From Deferrisoma camini S3R1 (GTDB lineage: Bacteria; Desulfobacterota; Deferrisomatia; Deferrisomatales; Deferrisomataceae): 64,000 nt of DNA. The DNA lies in NCBI RefSeq assembly GCF_000526155.1, contig NZ_JAFN01000001.1:3660264-3724263 (forward strand). The letters run 5' to 3'. The position numbers were made by a program, and so were the translations under genes. Positions 45,067-53,873 of the stretch are shown here, piece by piece. Position 1 is the stretch's first letter. Each line of letters opens with the position of its first letter. A model generated the notes under the pieces. That model saw only the letters and a program-made list of their open reading frames with translations. It searched no databases and was not told the DNA's origin.

Positions 45067-45264
45067 ATCTGCGGCTACGGCCGCCGACCGAGAGCAGGGG
45101 TTTGGCGGGAAATTCAGACCCCAGGGGGGCGGCACGGATCGTGCTAAAGGGCCGGGGGGCAGGTGTCTGCGTTGCCACCGAGGTTTTTGGCGCCATACTG
45201 CCCGACGGCGACCTTGCGGTGGATGTGGTGTGGGACGGACGAGGAGTGGGCAACCATGCGGGTA

Positions 45265-45303
45265 CGGGGCCCCAGCCCATGAATGATCCGGGCTGGGGCC
45301 CCG
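45265..45303 (+). promoter_or_regulatory. Perfect 14-base-pair hairpin just before the ribosome-binding site
   Basis: CGGGGCCCCAGCCC pairs with GGGCTGGGGCCCCG over an 11-base loop, and the Shine-Dalgarno sequence AAAGGAGG begins four bases later. No T run follows, so it is more likely to stabilise the message or tune translation than to terminate. The rest of the 368-base gap (44956-45323) shows no gene. Confidence 0.55.
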
Positions 45304-45323
45304 GAGAAAGGAGGCGGAGCCGG

Positions 45324-46532
45324 ATGAGAAGGAGGGCAGGAGCCTGGATCGGCGCGTTGGTGCTCGTCCTGGCCCCCGGCTGGGCGGCCGGGGCCTCGCT
45401 CCATGGACGGGCCTCCACCGTGCTGCAGTGGTGGGAGAGGGCCTATGACGGGCGGGACATCACCCCCCTGTCCCAGTACCTCTCGTTCGTCGCCTCGGAC
45501 CTCTGGCAGGGCCAAGACCTCTCCATCCGGGGCTATGGTCAGCTCACGAAGGACCTGACCGGCGGGGACCCCTGGAGGGGCAAGGTGTTCTACCTGTATG
45601 CCGACTGGAACGACCTGTGGGGGGACCGCCTCGACCTCGCGGCCGGCAGGCAGTTCGTGCAGAACGCGGCCGGCTCGGCGGTGATGGACGGCGCCGACCT
45701 GCACCTGCGGGTGGCCGGGCCGGTGGCGGTGCGCCTGTTCGGTGGGGGCGACGTCCAGTACGTGAACGAGTACAACTCGGGTGACGCCTTGGGCGGGTTC
45801 TCGGTGTACCTGGACGGGCTGGAGCACACGTTCGCCGAGTTGGCCCTGTTCACCAAGTACGACAAGTACGACCTGGCCCGACTCATGGCCGGGGCGTCGG
45901 TGAGCCAGGACCTGTGGAACTGGGGCCGGGCGTACGGGGACCTGCAGTACGACTACCTGGGCGACACCGTGAGCGAGACGCTGCTGGGGCTTCGGCTGTT
46001 CCCCTGGGCCGGCTGGATCTTCACGGGCGAGTACTTCGAGAGCCTGCCGGTGTTCGACTCGACCAGCATCTACTCGGTGTTCGCCACCGAACGGTACAAG
46101 GAGGGCCGGCTGAAGGCGAGCTACGACGTGGCGCCCAACGTGAGGCTCTACGCCGAGGTGATCCGGGCCTGGTACGAGGAGGGCGATCGGGCCTTCGAGG
46201 GGGAGGTCGGGACCCGGATGTTCGACGTGTACGGGGCCCGGATCGACTTTTCGCTGAACCGGCGCCGGGGGTATGGGGGCGAGCTGGACGGCTTCCGCCT
46301 GGTGGCCGGCCGCAACTTCTGGAACGACCACCTGTTCGTCGAGGCGGGTGCCGAGTACCAGGCGTTCCAACGCGAAGAGGATCAGGACGACGACACCACC
46401 TCGGCGTACTGGGGTTACGTGGAGTACCGCTGGACCCGGACGCTCGCCACCTCGGTTCGGCTCGAGAACCTCGTCGACGGCGGCGGTGAGAACCATCTGG
46501 AGGGGCTCCTCCGGGTGGACTGGGACTTCTAG
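45324..46532 (+). CDS. Outer-membrane beta-barrel (porin) of a cytochrome locus
   Basis: A 402-residue protein with a signal peptide (residues 1-24, ending GWAAGA). The mature part is a run of amphipathic strands rich in tyrosine, tryptophan and aspartate and ends in WDF, the usual aromatic terminus of outer-membrane barrels. It matches no named family I recognise, but position directly before an 11-heme and a 24-heme cytochrome is that of the porin in porin-cytochrome electron conduits. ATG 45324 follows AAAGGAGGCGG. The next gene starts 17 bases later. Confidence 0.78.
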   Translation: MRRRAGAWIGALVLVLAPGWAAGASLHGRASTVLQWWERAYDGRDITPLSQYLSFVASDLWQGQDLSIRGYGQLTKDLTGGDPWRGKVFYLYADWNDLWGDRLDLAAGRQFVQNAAGSAVMDGADLHLRVAGPVAVRLFGGGDVQYVNEYNSGDALGGFSVYLDGLEHTFAELALFTKYDKYDLARLMAGASVSQDLWNWGRAYGDLQYDYLGDTVSETLLGLRLFPWAGWIFTGEYFESLPVFDSTSIYSVFATERYKEGRLKASYDVAPNVRLYAEVIRAWYEEGDRAFEGEVGTRMFDVYGARIDFSLNRRRGYGGELDGFRLVAGRNFWNDHLFVEAGAEYQAFQREEDQDDDTTSAYWGYVEYRWTRTLATSVRLENLVDGGGENHLEGLLRVDWDF

Positions 46533-46549
46533 GAAAGGAGGGACGAGAC

Positions 46550-47410
46550 GTGCGTGCGCGATCGCTTCATGTCCTGGGGGCGGCTTGGCTCACCGCGGCC
46601 CTCCTGGTCGGGCCGGCCCGGGCCCAGGAGTTCACCCACGAGACCCACCGGCAGGAGGGGGTGACCGAGTGCACCGTCTGCCACAAGCCGGGGGCCCTGA
46701 CCATCGTGCCTCCCAGGAAGACCTGCCTCGACTGCCACGAAAAGGCCGAGCTCGACACCTACACCTTCGGCAAGCTCAAGACCCACGGCCCCTTCTGGGC
46801 CACCGAGCACGAGCGTGACGCCGAGGCTTCGAACGCGAACTGCTCCTCGTGCCACGAGCAGAAGTTCTGTCTCGACTGCCACAAGGGCGACCCCAAGCAT
46901 CAGCGCCCCGACATGCACGTGGCCGACTACCTGGAGATCCATCCCATCAAGGCCTGGGGCAACGAGGACGCCTGCCGGAAGTGCCACGAGGTGAGCTTCT
47001 GCACGGACTGTCACAAGCGGTTCCGCGGCGAGGATCTGAAGGTCCTGAGCCACCGGCGCGGATGGTCCGACAAGCCCGTGGGGGACGGGGGCCGGCGGCA
47101 CGCCGAGCAGTTCCAGGCCGATCCGGACAGCTGCCGGCAGTGCCACCCGGAAGGGATCCTGTCGAGCCACCAGTGGACGAGCGATCACCAGCGGGAGGCG
47201 CGCCGGAGCCTGACCACCTGCCAGTCGTGCCATCCCCGGGGCAAGGTCTGCCTACGGTGCCACAGCGCCACCCAAGGTCTGAAGGCCAGCCCCCACCCCA
47301 AGAACTGGAACAGCAACCACGAGCGGCTGGCAAGGGCCTCGGATGAGCGGACCTGCGAGAAGTGCCACGAGCCCAAAGGCAGGGATCCCGTGTGCCAGCG
47401 GTGTCATTGA
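46550..47410 (+). CDS. Periplasmic 11-heme cytochrome c
   Basis: A 286-residue secreted cytochrome with a signal peptide ending ARA and eleven CxxCH motifs (CTVCH, CLDCH, CSSCH, CLDCH, CRKCH, CTDCH, CRQCH, CQSCH, CLRCH, CEKCH, CQRCH), about one heme per 24 residues. No lipobox is seen, so it is probably soluble in the periplasm or held inside the barrel protein encoded just upstream. The GTG start follows AAAGGAGGG. The high heme density fits electron transfer along a wire rather than catalysis. Confidence 0.92.
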   Translation: MRARSLHVLGAAWLTAALLVGPARAQEFTHETHRQEGVTECTVCHKPGALTIVPPRKTCLDCHEKAELDTYTFGKLKTHGPFWATEHERDAEASNANCSSCHEQKFCLDCHKGDPKHQRPDMHVADYLEIHPIKAWGNEDACRKCHEVSFCTDCHKRFRGEDLKVLSHRRGWSDKPVGDGGRRHAEQFQADPDSCRQCHPEGILSSHQWTSDHQREARRSLTTCQSCHPRGKVCLRCHSATQGLKASPHPKNWNSNHERLARASDERTCEKCHEPKGRDPVCQRCH

Positions 47411-47487
47411 GCGAAGGGAGGGAGACCATGGATCCCAAGGGAACCGGTTCGACGGGAGTCCGAGAACCCAGCGGAAAGGAGAGGCGC

Positions 47488-50400
47488 ATGATGCGGAGAC
47501 GAACGCTCTGGACGGGGTTGGCGCTCCCCGTGGCCGTGGCCGGACTGCTGGCGGTGGCCGGGTGCGGCGAAGGCGCCCGGGAGCCGGCCGGCCGGGGCGA
47601 CACCCTGGCCGACGAGGCCACCTCCGAGGCCCTGCAGAAGGCCTCGTACGTGGGGTCGGAGACGTGCCTCAAGTGTCACGCCGAGAAGGGGGGATGGGCT
47701 CACAGCCTCCACAAGTTCAAGCTGCGGGCCTTGGACGAACCGGGCGCCACCGGCACGGTGTTGGTCAACGATTCCGACGGCAACGGGGTCGATGATTTCA
47801 CGGACGGCCTCGACTTCAACGATCCCAAGCCCGGCTACGACGTGACCGGGTTCGATACCCAGGCCTCCAAGGGAGTGGCCCCGGTTCTCGGCAAGGAGGG
47901 CGGCACCCCCACGATCACGATCGGAGAGGTCACGTATGAGGTCAAGTACGTGCTGGGCGGCAACGGCAAGTGGAAGCAGCGCTACGTCACCCAGATCGGC
48001 AACTCCCATTACATCCTCCCGGTTCAGTACAACGAAACCACCCGCCAGTACGTGGCATACTCCCCCGGGAACTGGTACGACGAGAACGGGGACCCGATCT
48101 ACGCAGCCGGTGAGACGCCTCTGACAAAGGGGCGCGTCAACGACTCCTACGAGCGGCGCTGCACGGGGTGCCACAACACCGGGCTGGCGGCCCGGGTGGT
48201 GTTCGTGAACGGGGAGTGGGTCGCGGATCTCGACAACGGCGAACGCAACGTGGGGTGCGAGGCCTGCCACGGCCCGGGCAGTCGGCACGCCGCCGCGCCC
48301 ACGGCCGAGGGGAGCATTGTCAACCCCGACCACATCGCGGCCGAGCGGGACGTGGACGGAGACGGCGACACCGATACGGTGGACACCCTGCTCCTCAAGA
48401 ACTCGGTGTGCACGTCGTGTCACAGCCGGGGGAGCGGCAAGTTCGAGGCCAACGGGGCCGCCACGGGGTACCCGTCCCAGGCGGCGGCCGACGGTTCGTT
48501 CGTTCCGTTTCTGCCGGGGGAGTATTGGCTCGACTACTACATCCCCACCACGAAGGACGGGGACCTTTGGAAGGATCCCGACACGGGGGCGGTTCTGGGC
48601 TCCAAGGCCCACCACCAACAGGGCATGGACCTGAACCTGGGGCCCCACGCCCCGGACAAGCCGTATGACGCCCCCTGTTTCGAGTGCCACGATGTCCACC
48701 GGGGCGCCGACGAGGTCGAGGCCGCGATCGCGGGGGAGATCGAAGGGGTGACGATCCCGGTGGAGGACGGCGAGGCCGACGGCGTGGTGCTGTGCCTGGC
48801 CTGCCATGCCGGGTTCGGGCCTTTCGGCAGCCTCGACAAGGACACCCTTCGTGCTGCCGTTGAGGGCGATACCACGGCCGAGGCGACCGTAGAGGAGACC
48901 GTGAAGGGGCATACGAGGCACCCTGCCGAGGTGTCGGAGTGCGCCAACTGCCACATGCCCAAGACGGCCAAGAGCGCGATTAAGTACGATATCCGAAGCC
49001 ACACGTTCGAGATCATCGAGCCCAAGGAGTCCAAAACCACGGCTGCGGGAATTCCCAATGCCTGCGGGGGCTGCCACGTGCAAGGGTTGGAGGAGTCCCA
49101 GGACGCATGGGCCGACCGGCTCCAGGGGTACTTCGAGTATCTGTTCGAGGGGGGCGAGACGATCACGGTGGTCGACGACGGTTACGTCGGCACGAAGGTG
49201 TGCGCCACCTGCCACGAGGAGCAGTACGAGGAGTTCAGACTCTCGGGCCACAACTACAAGCTCAACAAGGTGGTGGCCGGGCGCAAGCCCACCTACCCCT
49301 TCTCCGAACTCCCCGACGCCTCGGTGTTCGGGGTGGACGGCCTCACCGACGGCGACAACACCCTCGGGCCTCCGGCGGACTACGGCGACGTGAGCTACGT
49401 CATCGGCGGGTACGGCTGGAAGGCACGGTTCATCGACAAGAACGGCTACATCGTCACGGGCGCCGACACCCAGTACAACCTGCCCCGAACCGATCTGGAG
49501 GGCACCTACCCGGACCTCGGGAAGTGGGTGGCCTACGACGACGGCGTGGTCGACAAGGAGTACAATCAGGGCTGCTTCAAGTGCCACACCACGGGCGCCG
49601 AGGACCTGAACGACCCGGACAACGTGAACCCCGATCTCCCGGGGTTCGGCGGCGACCGATTCGCCATGCCGGGCATCCAGTGCGAGCGGTGCCACGGCAT
49701 GGGTGCCAAGCACGCCAACTCGCTCGACCCGGAGGACATCGACCACCCCGAGGACGAGGCGGGAAGCATGGAGGCCAGCGATCTGTGCGGCGAGTGCCAC
49801 ACCCGAGACGGCGAGAACCGGATCGCCGCTTCCGGGGGGCTCGTGAAGCACCACGAGCAGTACGACGAGTTCCTCCGGCTTCCGATCGACGCCGACGGCA
49901 CTGTGACGGGGGCGGCCGAAGGAGGCCACTACACCAGCGGCGTGGGCTGCGTGGGGTGCCACGATCCCCACAAGACCACCCGGTACCAAGACGTGGCGTC
50001 CACGGGCCGGGCGATCCGCCAAGAGTGTATCGACTGCCACGAGGGCTACGACGAGTTCACCGAGGAAGCCGCTCCCATGGCCGGCGAGGTGGACTGTGAG
50101 GACTGCCACATGCCGCGAATGGCCAAGAGTGCCGTCAAGAGCGAGGCAGAGGGCTCGGGCCCGGCCCTGGGCGACATTCGCAGCCATATTTTCAAGATCG
50201 ACACCTCGGCCTCCTCCCAGTTCACGTCGGACGGAAAGCTGGCGTTCCCGGCGATCACGGCCGAGTTCGCCTGCAAGACCTGCCACAACGGCGAGGAAGA
50301 GACCGATGAGGTCGACTTCGAGATCCGGGTCCACGTACAGACCCCAGACGAGTCGCCCACCTACGTGGGCACGGCCACCTGTGCCGTGTGCCACGACGAG

Positions 50401-51495
50401 CAGTATCAGGAGTTCAAGCTGTCCGGGCACAACTACAAGCTGAACCAGGTGACCTTCGACACCAAGCCCACCTACCCGTTCTCCGAGATCCCGGACGCAT
50501 CGGCCTTTGGGGTGGACGGCCTGACCGATGGCGACAATGCGTTGGGGCCGCCGACCTCGTACGCGGACGTGGCCTACGTGATCGGCGGATACGGCTGGAA
50601 GGCCCGGTTCATCGACAAGAACGGGTACATCGTGACCGGTGCGGACACCCAGTACAACCTGCCCCGAACCGATCTGGAGGGCACCTACCCGGACCTCGGG
50701 AAGTGGGTGGCCTACGACGACGGCGAAGTGGACAAACCCTACGACTACTCCTGCTTCAAATGTCACACCACCGGTCCGGAGAACCTGGGTGACCCCAATG
50801 CGAACCCGGGCCTTCCGGGGTTCGGGGGGGACCGGTTCGCCGAGGCCGGCATCCAGTGCGAGGCGTGCCACGGGCCGGGATCGAGCCATGCCCTCTCGCG
50901 CAACCCCGAGCACATCGAGATCGACACCACGGCCGAGCTGTGCGGCCGGTGCCACACCCGCGACGCTCAGGGCCGGATCGCGGCCTCGGGGGGGCTGGTG
51001 AAGCATCACGAGCAGTACGATGAGCTGCGTGGCATCAACCCCGACGATGTGAATGCCGGACCCACCGGTGCACACTACAACGCGGGCATTACCTGCGTTA
51101 CCTGCCACGACCCCCACAAGACCACCCGGTACCAAGACGTGGCGTCCACGGGCCGGGCCATCCGCCAGGAGTGCATCGACTGCCACGAGGGGTACGACGA
51201 CCTGACGGTGGACGCGATGGAGGGCGAGGTGGAGTGCGAGGACTGCCATATGCCGCGCCTTGCCAAGAGCGCGGTGAAGAGCGATCCTGAGGGACCGGCG
51301 CCGGCGTTCGGTGGCATCCGCAGCCATATCGTGAAGATCGATCTGTCTGCGGCGGACCAGTTCACCTCGGACGGGAAGTTCGCGTATCCCTGGATCACCA
51401 GGAGCTTCGCTTGCATGGCGTGCCACAACGATGCGGAGGAGCCGGCGGACGACGCGACCGGCTTCACCGGGAACATGCACGTATCGACTCCGTAA
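47488..51495 (+). CDS. 24-heme cytochrome c lipoprotein with three octaheme modules
   Basis: A 1335-residue protein whose signal peptide ends in the lipobox LAVAGC, so it is lipid-anchored, probably at the outer membrane surface. It contains 24 CxxCH motifs in three sets of eight. Module 1 spans hemes 1-8 (from CLKCH to CGGCH), module 2 hemes 9-16, module 3 hemes 17-24. Modules 2 and 3 share long identical stretches of protein and DNA 1179 bases apart; module 1 is diverged. The ATG at 47488 with AAAGGAGAGG is preferred because it starts the signal peptide; an ATG at 47428 would bury it. Probably the outward terminus of an electron conduit. Confidence 0.92.
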   Translation: MMRRRTLWTGLALPVAVAGLLAVAGCGEGAREPAGRGDTLADEATSEALQKASYVGSETCLKCHAEKGGWAHSLHKFKLRALDEPGATGTVLVNDSDGNGVDDFTDGLDFNDPKPGYDVTGFDTQASKGVAPVLGKEGGTPTITIGEVTYEVKYVLGGNGKWKQRYVTQIGNSHYILPVQYNETTRQYVAYSPGNWYDENGDPIYAAGETPLTKGRVNDSYERRCTGCHNTGLAARVVFVNGEWVADLDNGERNVGCEACHGPGSRHAAAPTAEGSIVNPDHIAAERDVDGDGDTDTVDTLLLKNSVCTSCHSRGSGKFEANGAATGYPSQAAADGSFVPFLPGEYWLDYYIPTTKDGDLWKDPDTGAVLGSKAHHQQGMDLNLGPHAPDKPYDAPCFECHDVHRGADEVEAAIAGEIEGVTIPVEDGEADGVVLCLACHAGFGPFGSLDKDTLRAAVEGDTTAEATVEETVKGHTRHPAEVSECANCHMPKTAKSAIKYDIRSHTFEIIEPKESKTTAAGIPNACGGCHVQGLEESQDAWADRLQGYFEYLFEGGETITVVDDGYVGTKVCATCHEEQYEEFRLSGHNYKLNKVVAGRKPTYPFSELPDASVFGVDGLTDGDNTLGPPADYGDVSYVIGGYGWKARFIDKNGYIVTGADTQYNLPRTDLEGTYPDLGKWVAYDDGVVDKEYNQGCFKCHTTGAEDLNDPDNVNPDLPGFGGDRFAMPGIQCERCHGMGAKHANSLDPEDIDHPEDEAGSMEASDLCGECHTRDGENRIAASGGLVKHHEQYDEFLRLPIDADGTVTGAAEGGHYTSGVGCVGCHDPHKTTRYQDVASTGRAIRQECIDCHEGYDEFTEEAAPMAGEVDCEDCHMPRMAKSAVKSEAEGSGPALGDIRSHIFKIDTSASSQFTSDGKLAFPAITAEFACKTCHNGEEETDEVDFEIRVHVQTPDESPTYVGTATCAVCHDEQYQEFKLSGHNYKLNQVTFDTKPTYPFSEIPDASAFGVDGLTDGDNALGPPTSYADVAYVIGGYGWKARFIDKNGYIVTGADTQYNLPRTDLEGTYPDLGKWVAYDDGEVDKPYDYSCFKCHTTGPENLGDPNANPGLPGFGGDRFAEAGIQCEACHGPGSSHALSRNPEHIEIDTTAELCGRCHTRDAQGRIAASGGLVKHHEQYDELRGINPDDVNAGPTGAHYNAGITCVTCHDPHKTTRYQDVASTGRAIRQECIDCHEGYDDLTVDAMEGEVECEDCHMPRLAKSAVKSDPEGPAPAFGGIRSHIVKIDLSAADQFTSDGKFAYPWITRSFACMACHNDAEEPADDATGFTGNMHVSTP
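49465..49546 (+). repeat. 82-base exact repeat, copy 1 (in 24-heme gene)
   Basis: This stretch, coding for DTQYNLPRTDLEGTYPDLGK and the residues after it, is identical at every base to 50644-50725, exactly 1179 bases (393 codons) downstream, including third codon positions. Confidence 0.9.
50644..50725 (+). repeat. 82-base exact repeat, copy 2 (in 24-heme gene)
   Basis: Second copy of the 82-base repeat. Another exact block of about 47 bases (around 49973-50020, encoding HKTTRYQDVASTGRA) is repeated near 51113-51160, so the whole module looks recently duplicated or gene-converted. Confidence 0.9.
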
Positions 51496-51517
51496 CGTAC
51501 GGCAGACCTGGGACGGC

Positions 51518-51552
51518 GACGGGCCGGGTTCCGGTGAGGGGCCCGGCCCGTC
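51518..51552 (+). other. Hairpin between cytochrome and sensor genes
   Basis: Perfect 11-base-pair stem (GACGGGCCGGG / CCCGGCCCGTC) without a T run, ending 16 bases before the binding-protein start. It may partly separate the two halves of the locus. Confidence 0.45.
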
Positions 51553-51568
51553 GTGTAGGAGTTCGTGC

Positions 51569-52429
51569 GTGAGAGTGCTTGTGGTCGTGGTGATGGCGTT
51601 GCTCGGGGTGGCGTGGCCCTGGGAGGCCCCGTCCGCTCCCCCCCTGCGGCTCGGCGTGGCCTCGATTTTGTCGCCCGAGGTGGCGCGGCCGCTCTATCTG
51701 CCCCTGGCCCGCGCCCTGGGTAGCCGGCTGAACCGGCCGGTCGACCTGGTGCAGCGGTTCGGGTACGGCCGCCTGAACGATCTGCTGGCGCGGGGTGAGC
51801 TGGATATGGCGGTCCTGTGCACGGGCGGGTACTGCGACGTGGTGAGCCGAGGCGGCGGGGAGCCCCTGCTCGTGCCCGTCATGGGTGGCAGCCCCCGGTA
51901 TCGGGCCCTGCTGGTGGTCCGCAGGGGGAGCGGGATCGGGTCGTTCGCCGACCTCGAGGGGCGGACCATGGTGTTCACCGACCCCCTGTCGTTGACCGGT
52001 TTCGTGTATCCCTGGGCGCGACTGAAGGAGTTCGGGGGGGCGCGGCGCTGGTTGGGCGACTACTTTTTCTCCCGGAGCCACGACCGATCGCTCCGGTGCG
52101 TGGCCCTGGGGCTGGCGGACGCGGCCTGCGTGGACAGCCGGGTGTGGGGGTACCTCGTGGCGACCCGCCCCGACACGGTGGCGGGCCTCGTGGTCGTGGC
52201 GCGGTCCGAGGAGTTTCCGATTGCTCCCCTCGTGGTGTCGAAGCGCCTGTCCCTCGGAGTCCGGGCCGAGCTCAAGCGGGCCCTGGTGACGCTGTCCCAG
52301 GACGGGGAGGGGCAGATGGCCCTGGCCCAACTGGGGATCGACGGCTTCGTGGACCCGGATCCCGAGGGGTACGCGCGGGTGCTCGATCTGTTCCGCCGGG
52401 TCGAGGCCGAGGTGGGCCGTGAGCCCTGA
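51569..52429 (+). CDS. PhnD-type periplasmic binding protein
   Basis: A 286-residue secreted binding protein with a hydrophobic signal segment (VRVLVVVVMALLGVAW). The motifs LRLGVASILSPE at the mature N-terminus and LDMAVLCTGGYC, then DLEGRTMVFTDPLSLTGF, are those of phosphate/phosphonate-type receptors (PhnD family). No ABC permease is adjacent; instead its 3' end overlaps a histidine kinase gene by 11 bases, as in sensor systems where a binding protein presents a ligand to the kinase (for example the PhnD-like domain of TtrS). Start GTG at 51569 follows TAGGAG. Confidence 0.85.
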   Translation: MRVLVVVVMALLGVAWPWEAPSAPPLRLGVASILSPEVARPLYLPLARALGSRLNRPVDLVQRFGYGRLNDLLARGELDMAVLCTGGYCDVVSRGGGEPLLVPVMGGSPRYRALLVVRRGSGIGSFADLEGRTMVFTDPLSLTGFVYPWARLKEFGGARRWLGDYFFSRSHDRSLRCVALGLADAACVDSRVWGYLVATRPDTVAGLVVVARSEEFPIAPLVVSKRLSLGVRAELKRALVTLSQDGEGQMALAQLGIDGFVDPDPEGYARVLDLFRRVEAEVGREP

Positions 52430-53873
52430 TCGGCCCGTCCGCGGGACCGATCGCCCTCCCGCCGGGTGGGGCGGGTGGGGGCTGGTGCCGTCCCTGTGGG
52501 CGGTGATGGTGGCCCTCTCGCTGGGCGGGGTGGTGCTGACCGCGGTCTGGTTCGAGCGGGGGGCGGTGAGCGTGCTCGAGGACATGCGGGCCGAGCGGGC
52601 GGCGGAGGTGGCGAGCCTGGGGGCGCGGCTGGCCTCACCCCTGCTCGCCACGGACGACCGCTACGAGCTGTACCGCCTGGTGGACGGTCTGGTCACCAGC
52701 GCCCCCCACACGTGGTTCGCGGCCGCGGTGTGGGATGCCCAGGGGCGGGTGGTGGTGTTCCGGACCCAGCTGCCTGGGTGGGAGCCGGAGCCGGGTCCCC
52801 CTTCCGGCCGGACCGGAGCGGACGACGATCTGAAGGCGAGCGTGAGGCCGGCCGAGGTGGACGGTGCGGTTCTGGGATGGTTCGGGGTGTATTACGATCG
52901 AGCCGGCATCAAGGCGCGGGTGGCCCCGGTCCACCGGGCCCTTTGGCGGGTGGCCGCCCTCCTCATGGCCGTTTCGGTCGCAGTATCGGTGGTGGCGGCT
53001 GCACGCATCTCGGGGCCGATCCGGAGGCTGGATCGGGTCGTGGCCCGGGTGAGCGACGGGGACTTCACCGTCCGGGCCGACGAGACCGCCTGGGGCGAGG
53101 CGGGGCGGCTGGCCAAGGGGGTGAACGGGATGCTCGACCGGATCGAAGCGTTGGTCTCCGAGGTCCGGCGGGCCGAGGCCGCGTCCCGGCGAGCCGAAGA
53201 GCTGGAGAGCCTGGCGCATCTGGGCGGCGGGCTCGCCCACGAGATCAAGAATCCCCTGACCACGGTCCGGCTTCTTCTCGAGTCCATGGGCCGCGAGGCC
53301 CCCGAGGACTCCCCCCGCGTGGAGGTGGCCCGCCAGGACCTGGATCTTCTCGCAAGCCAGGCGGCCAAGATCGACGCGGTCCTGGAGGAGTTTGTTCGGT
53401 TCGCCCGACCCCGGCCCCTGCGGCCGGCGCCGGTGGACCTGGAGGACCTGGTGGGGGCCGTGGCCGAGGCCCAGGCCGTGGCGGCCCGGCAAAGAGGGGT
53501 GCGGATCCATGTGTACCCGGGACCGCCGGTACGAGTGACGGCCGACCGGCAACGACTGGAGCAGGCCCTGACGAACCTGGTGGCCAACGCCCTGGCCCAC
53601 TCGCCGCCCCAGGGCACGGTGAGGCTGGGGTGGTCCGCGGATGGCGATCGGTTCGCCCTGTGGGTCGAGGACGAGGGAAGGGGGATCCCCGAGGAGCTCC
53701 GAAGCCGCGTGTTCGAGCCGTTCTTCACCCGGCGGGAGGGCGGGTTGGGTCTGGGGCTCAGCATCGCCCGGTCGGCGGTGCTCCAGCACGGGTGGGACAT
53801 CGACGTCGAGGCCCCGGAACACGGTGGGGCCCGTTTCGTGATCCGGGGGGCCGTGGAAGCACAGGAGGCGTAG
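52419..53873 (+). CDS. Membrane sensor histidine kinase
   Basis: A 484-residue kinase. Two membrane helices (about residues 22-45 and 175-195) enclose a periplasmic domain of some 130 residues, followed by HAMP (ISGPIRRLDRVVARVSDGDF), HisKA with phospho-acceptor H274 (LAHEIKNPLTTVR) and HATPase_c (N box NLVANALAHS, EDEGRGIP, GLGLGLSI). The GTG start lies inside the binding-protein gene and its stop touches the next GTG, so all three are translated in tandem. It probably senses the binding protein in the periplasm. Confidence 0.93.
   Translation: MSPDRPVRGTDRPPAGWGGWGLVPSLWAVMVALSLGGVVLTAVWFERGAVSVLEDMRAERAAEVASLGARLASPLLATDDRYELYRLVDGLVTSAPHTWFAAAVWDAQGRVVVFRTQLPGWEPEPGPPSGRTGADDDLKASVRPAEVDGAVLGWFGVYYDRAGIKARVAPVHRALWRVAALLMAVSVAVSVVAAARISGPIRRLDRVVARVSDGDFTVRADETAWGEAGRLAKGVNGMLDRIEALVSEVRRAEAASRRAEELESLAHLGGGLAHEIKNPLTTVRLLLESMGREAPEDSPRVEVARQDLDLLASQAAKIDAVLEEFVRFARPRPLRPAPVDLEDLVGAVAEAQAVAARQRGVRIHVYPGPPVRVTADRQRLEQALTNLVANALAHSPPQGTVRLGWSADGDRFALWVEDEGRGIPEELRSRVFEPFFTRREGGLGLGLSIARSAVLQHGWDIDVEAPEHGGARFVIRGAVEAQEA

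Noticed and set aside
45190-45212. A possible sigma-54 promoter (TGGCGCC then CTGCC) before the cytochrome genes
   Set aside because: Only nine bases separate GG and GC; sigma-54 promoters require ten almost without exception, and the -24 box is also poor.
47404-51480. A 1358-codon minus-strand frame opposite the 24-heme gene
   Set aside because: Long antisense frames are expected in DNA this GC-rich. It has no recognisable domain, while the plus strand has 24 heme motifs and a lipoprotein signal.
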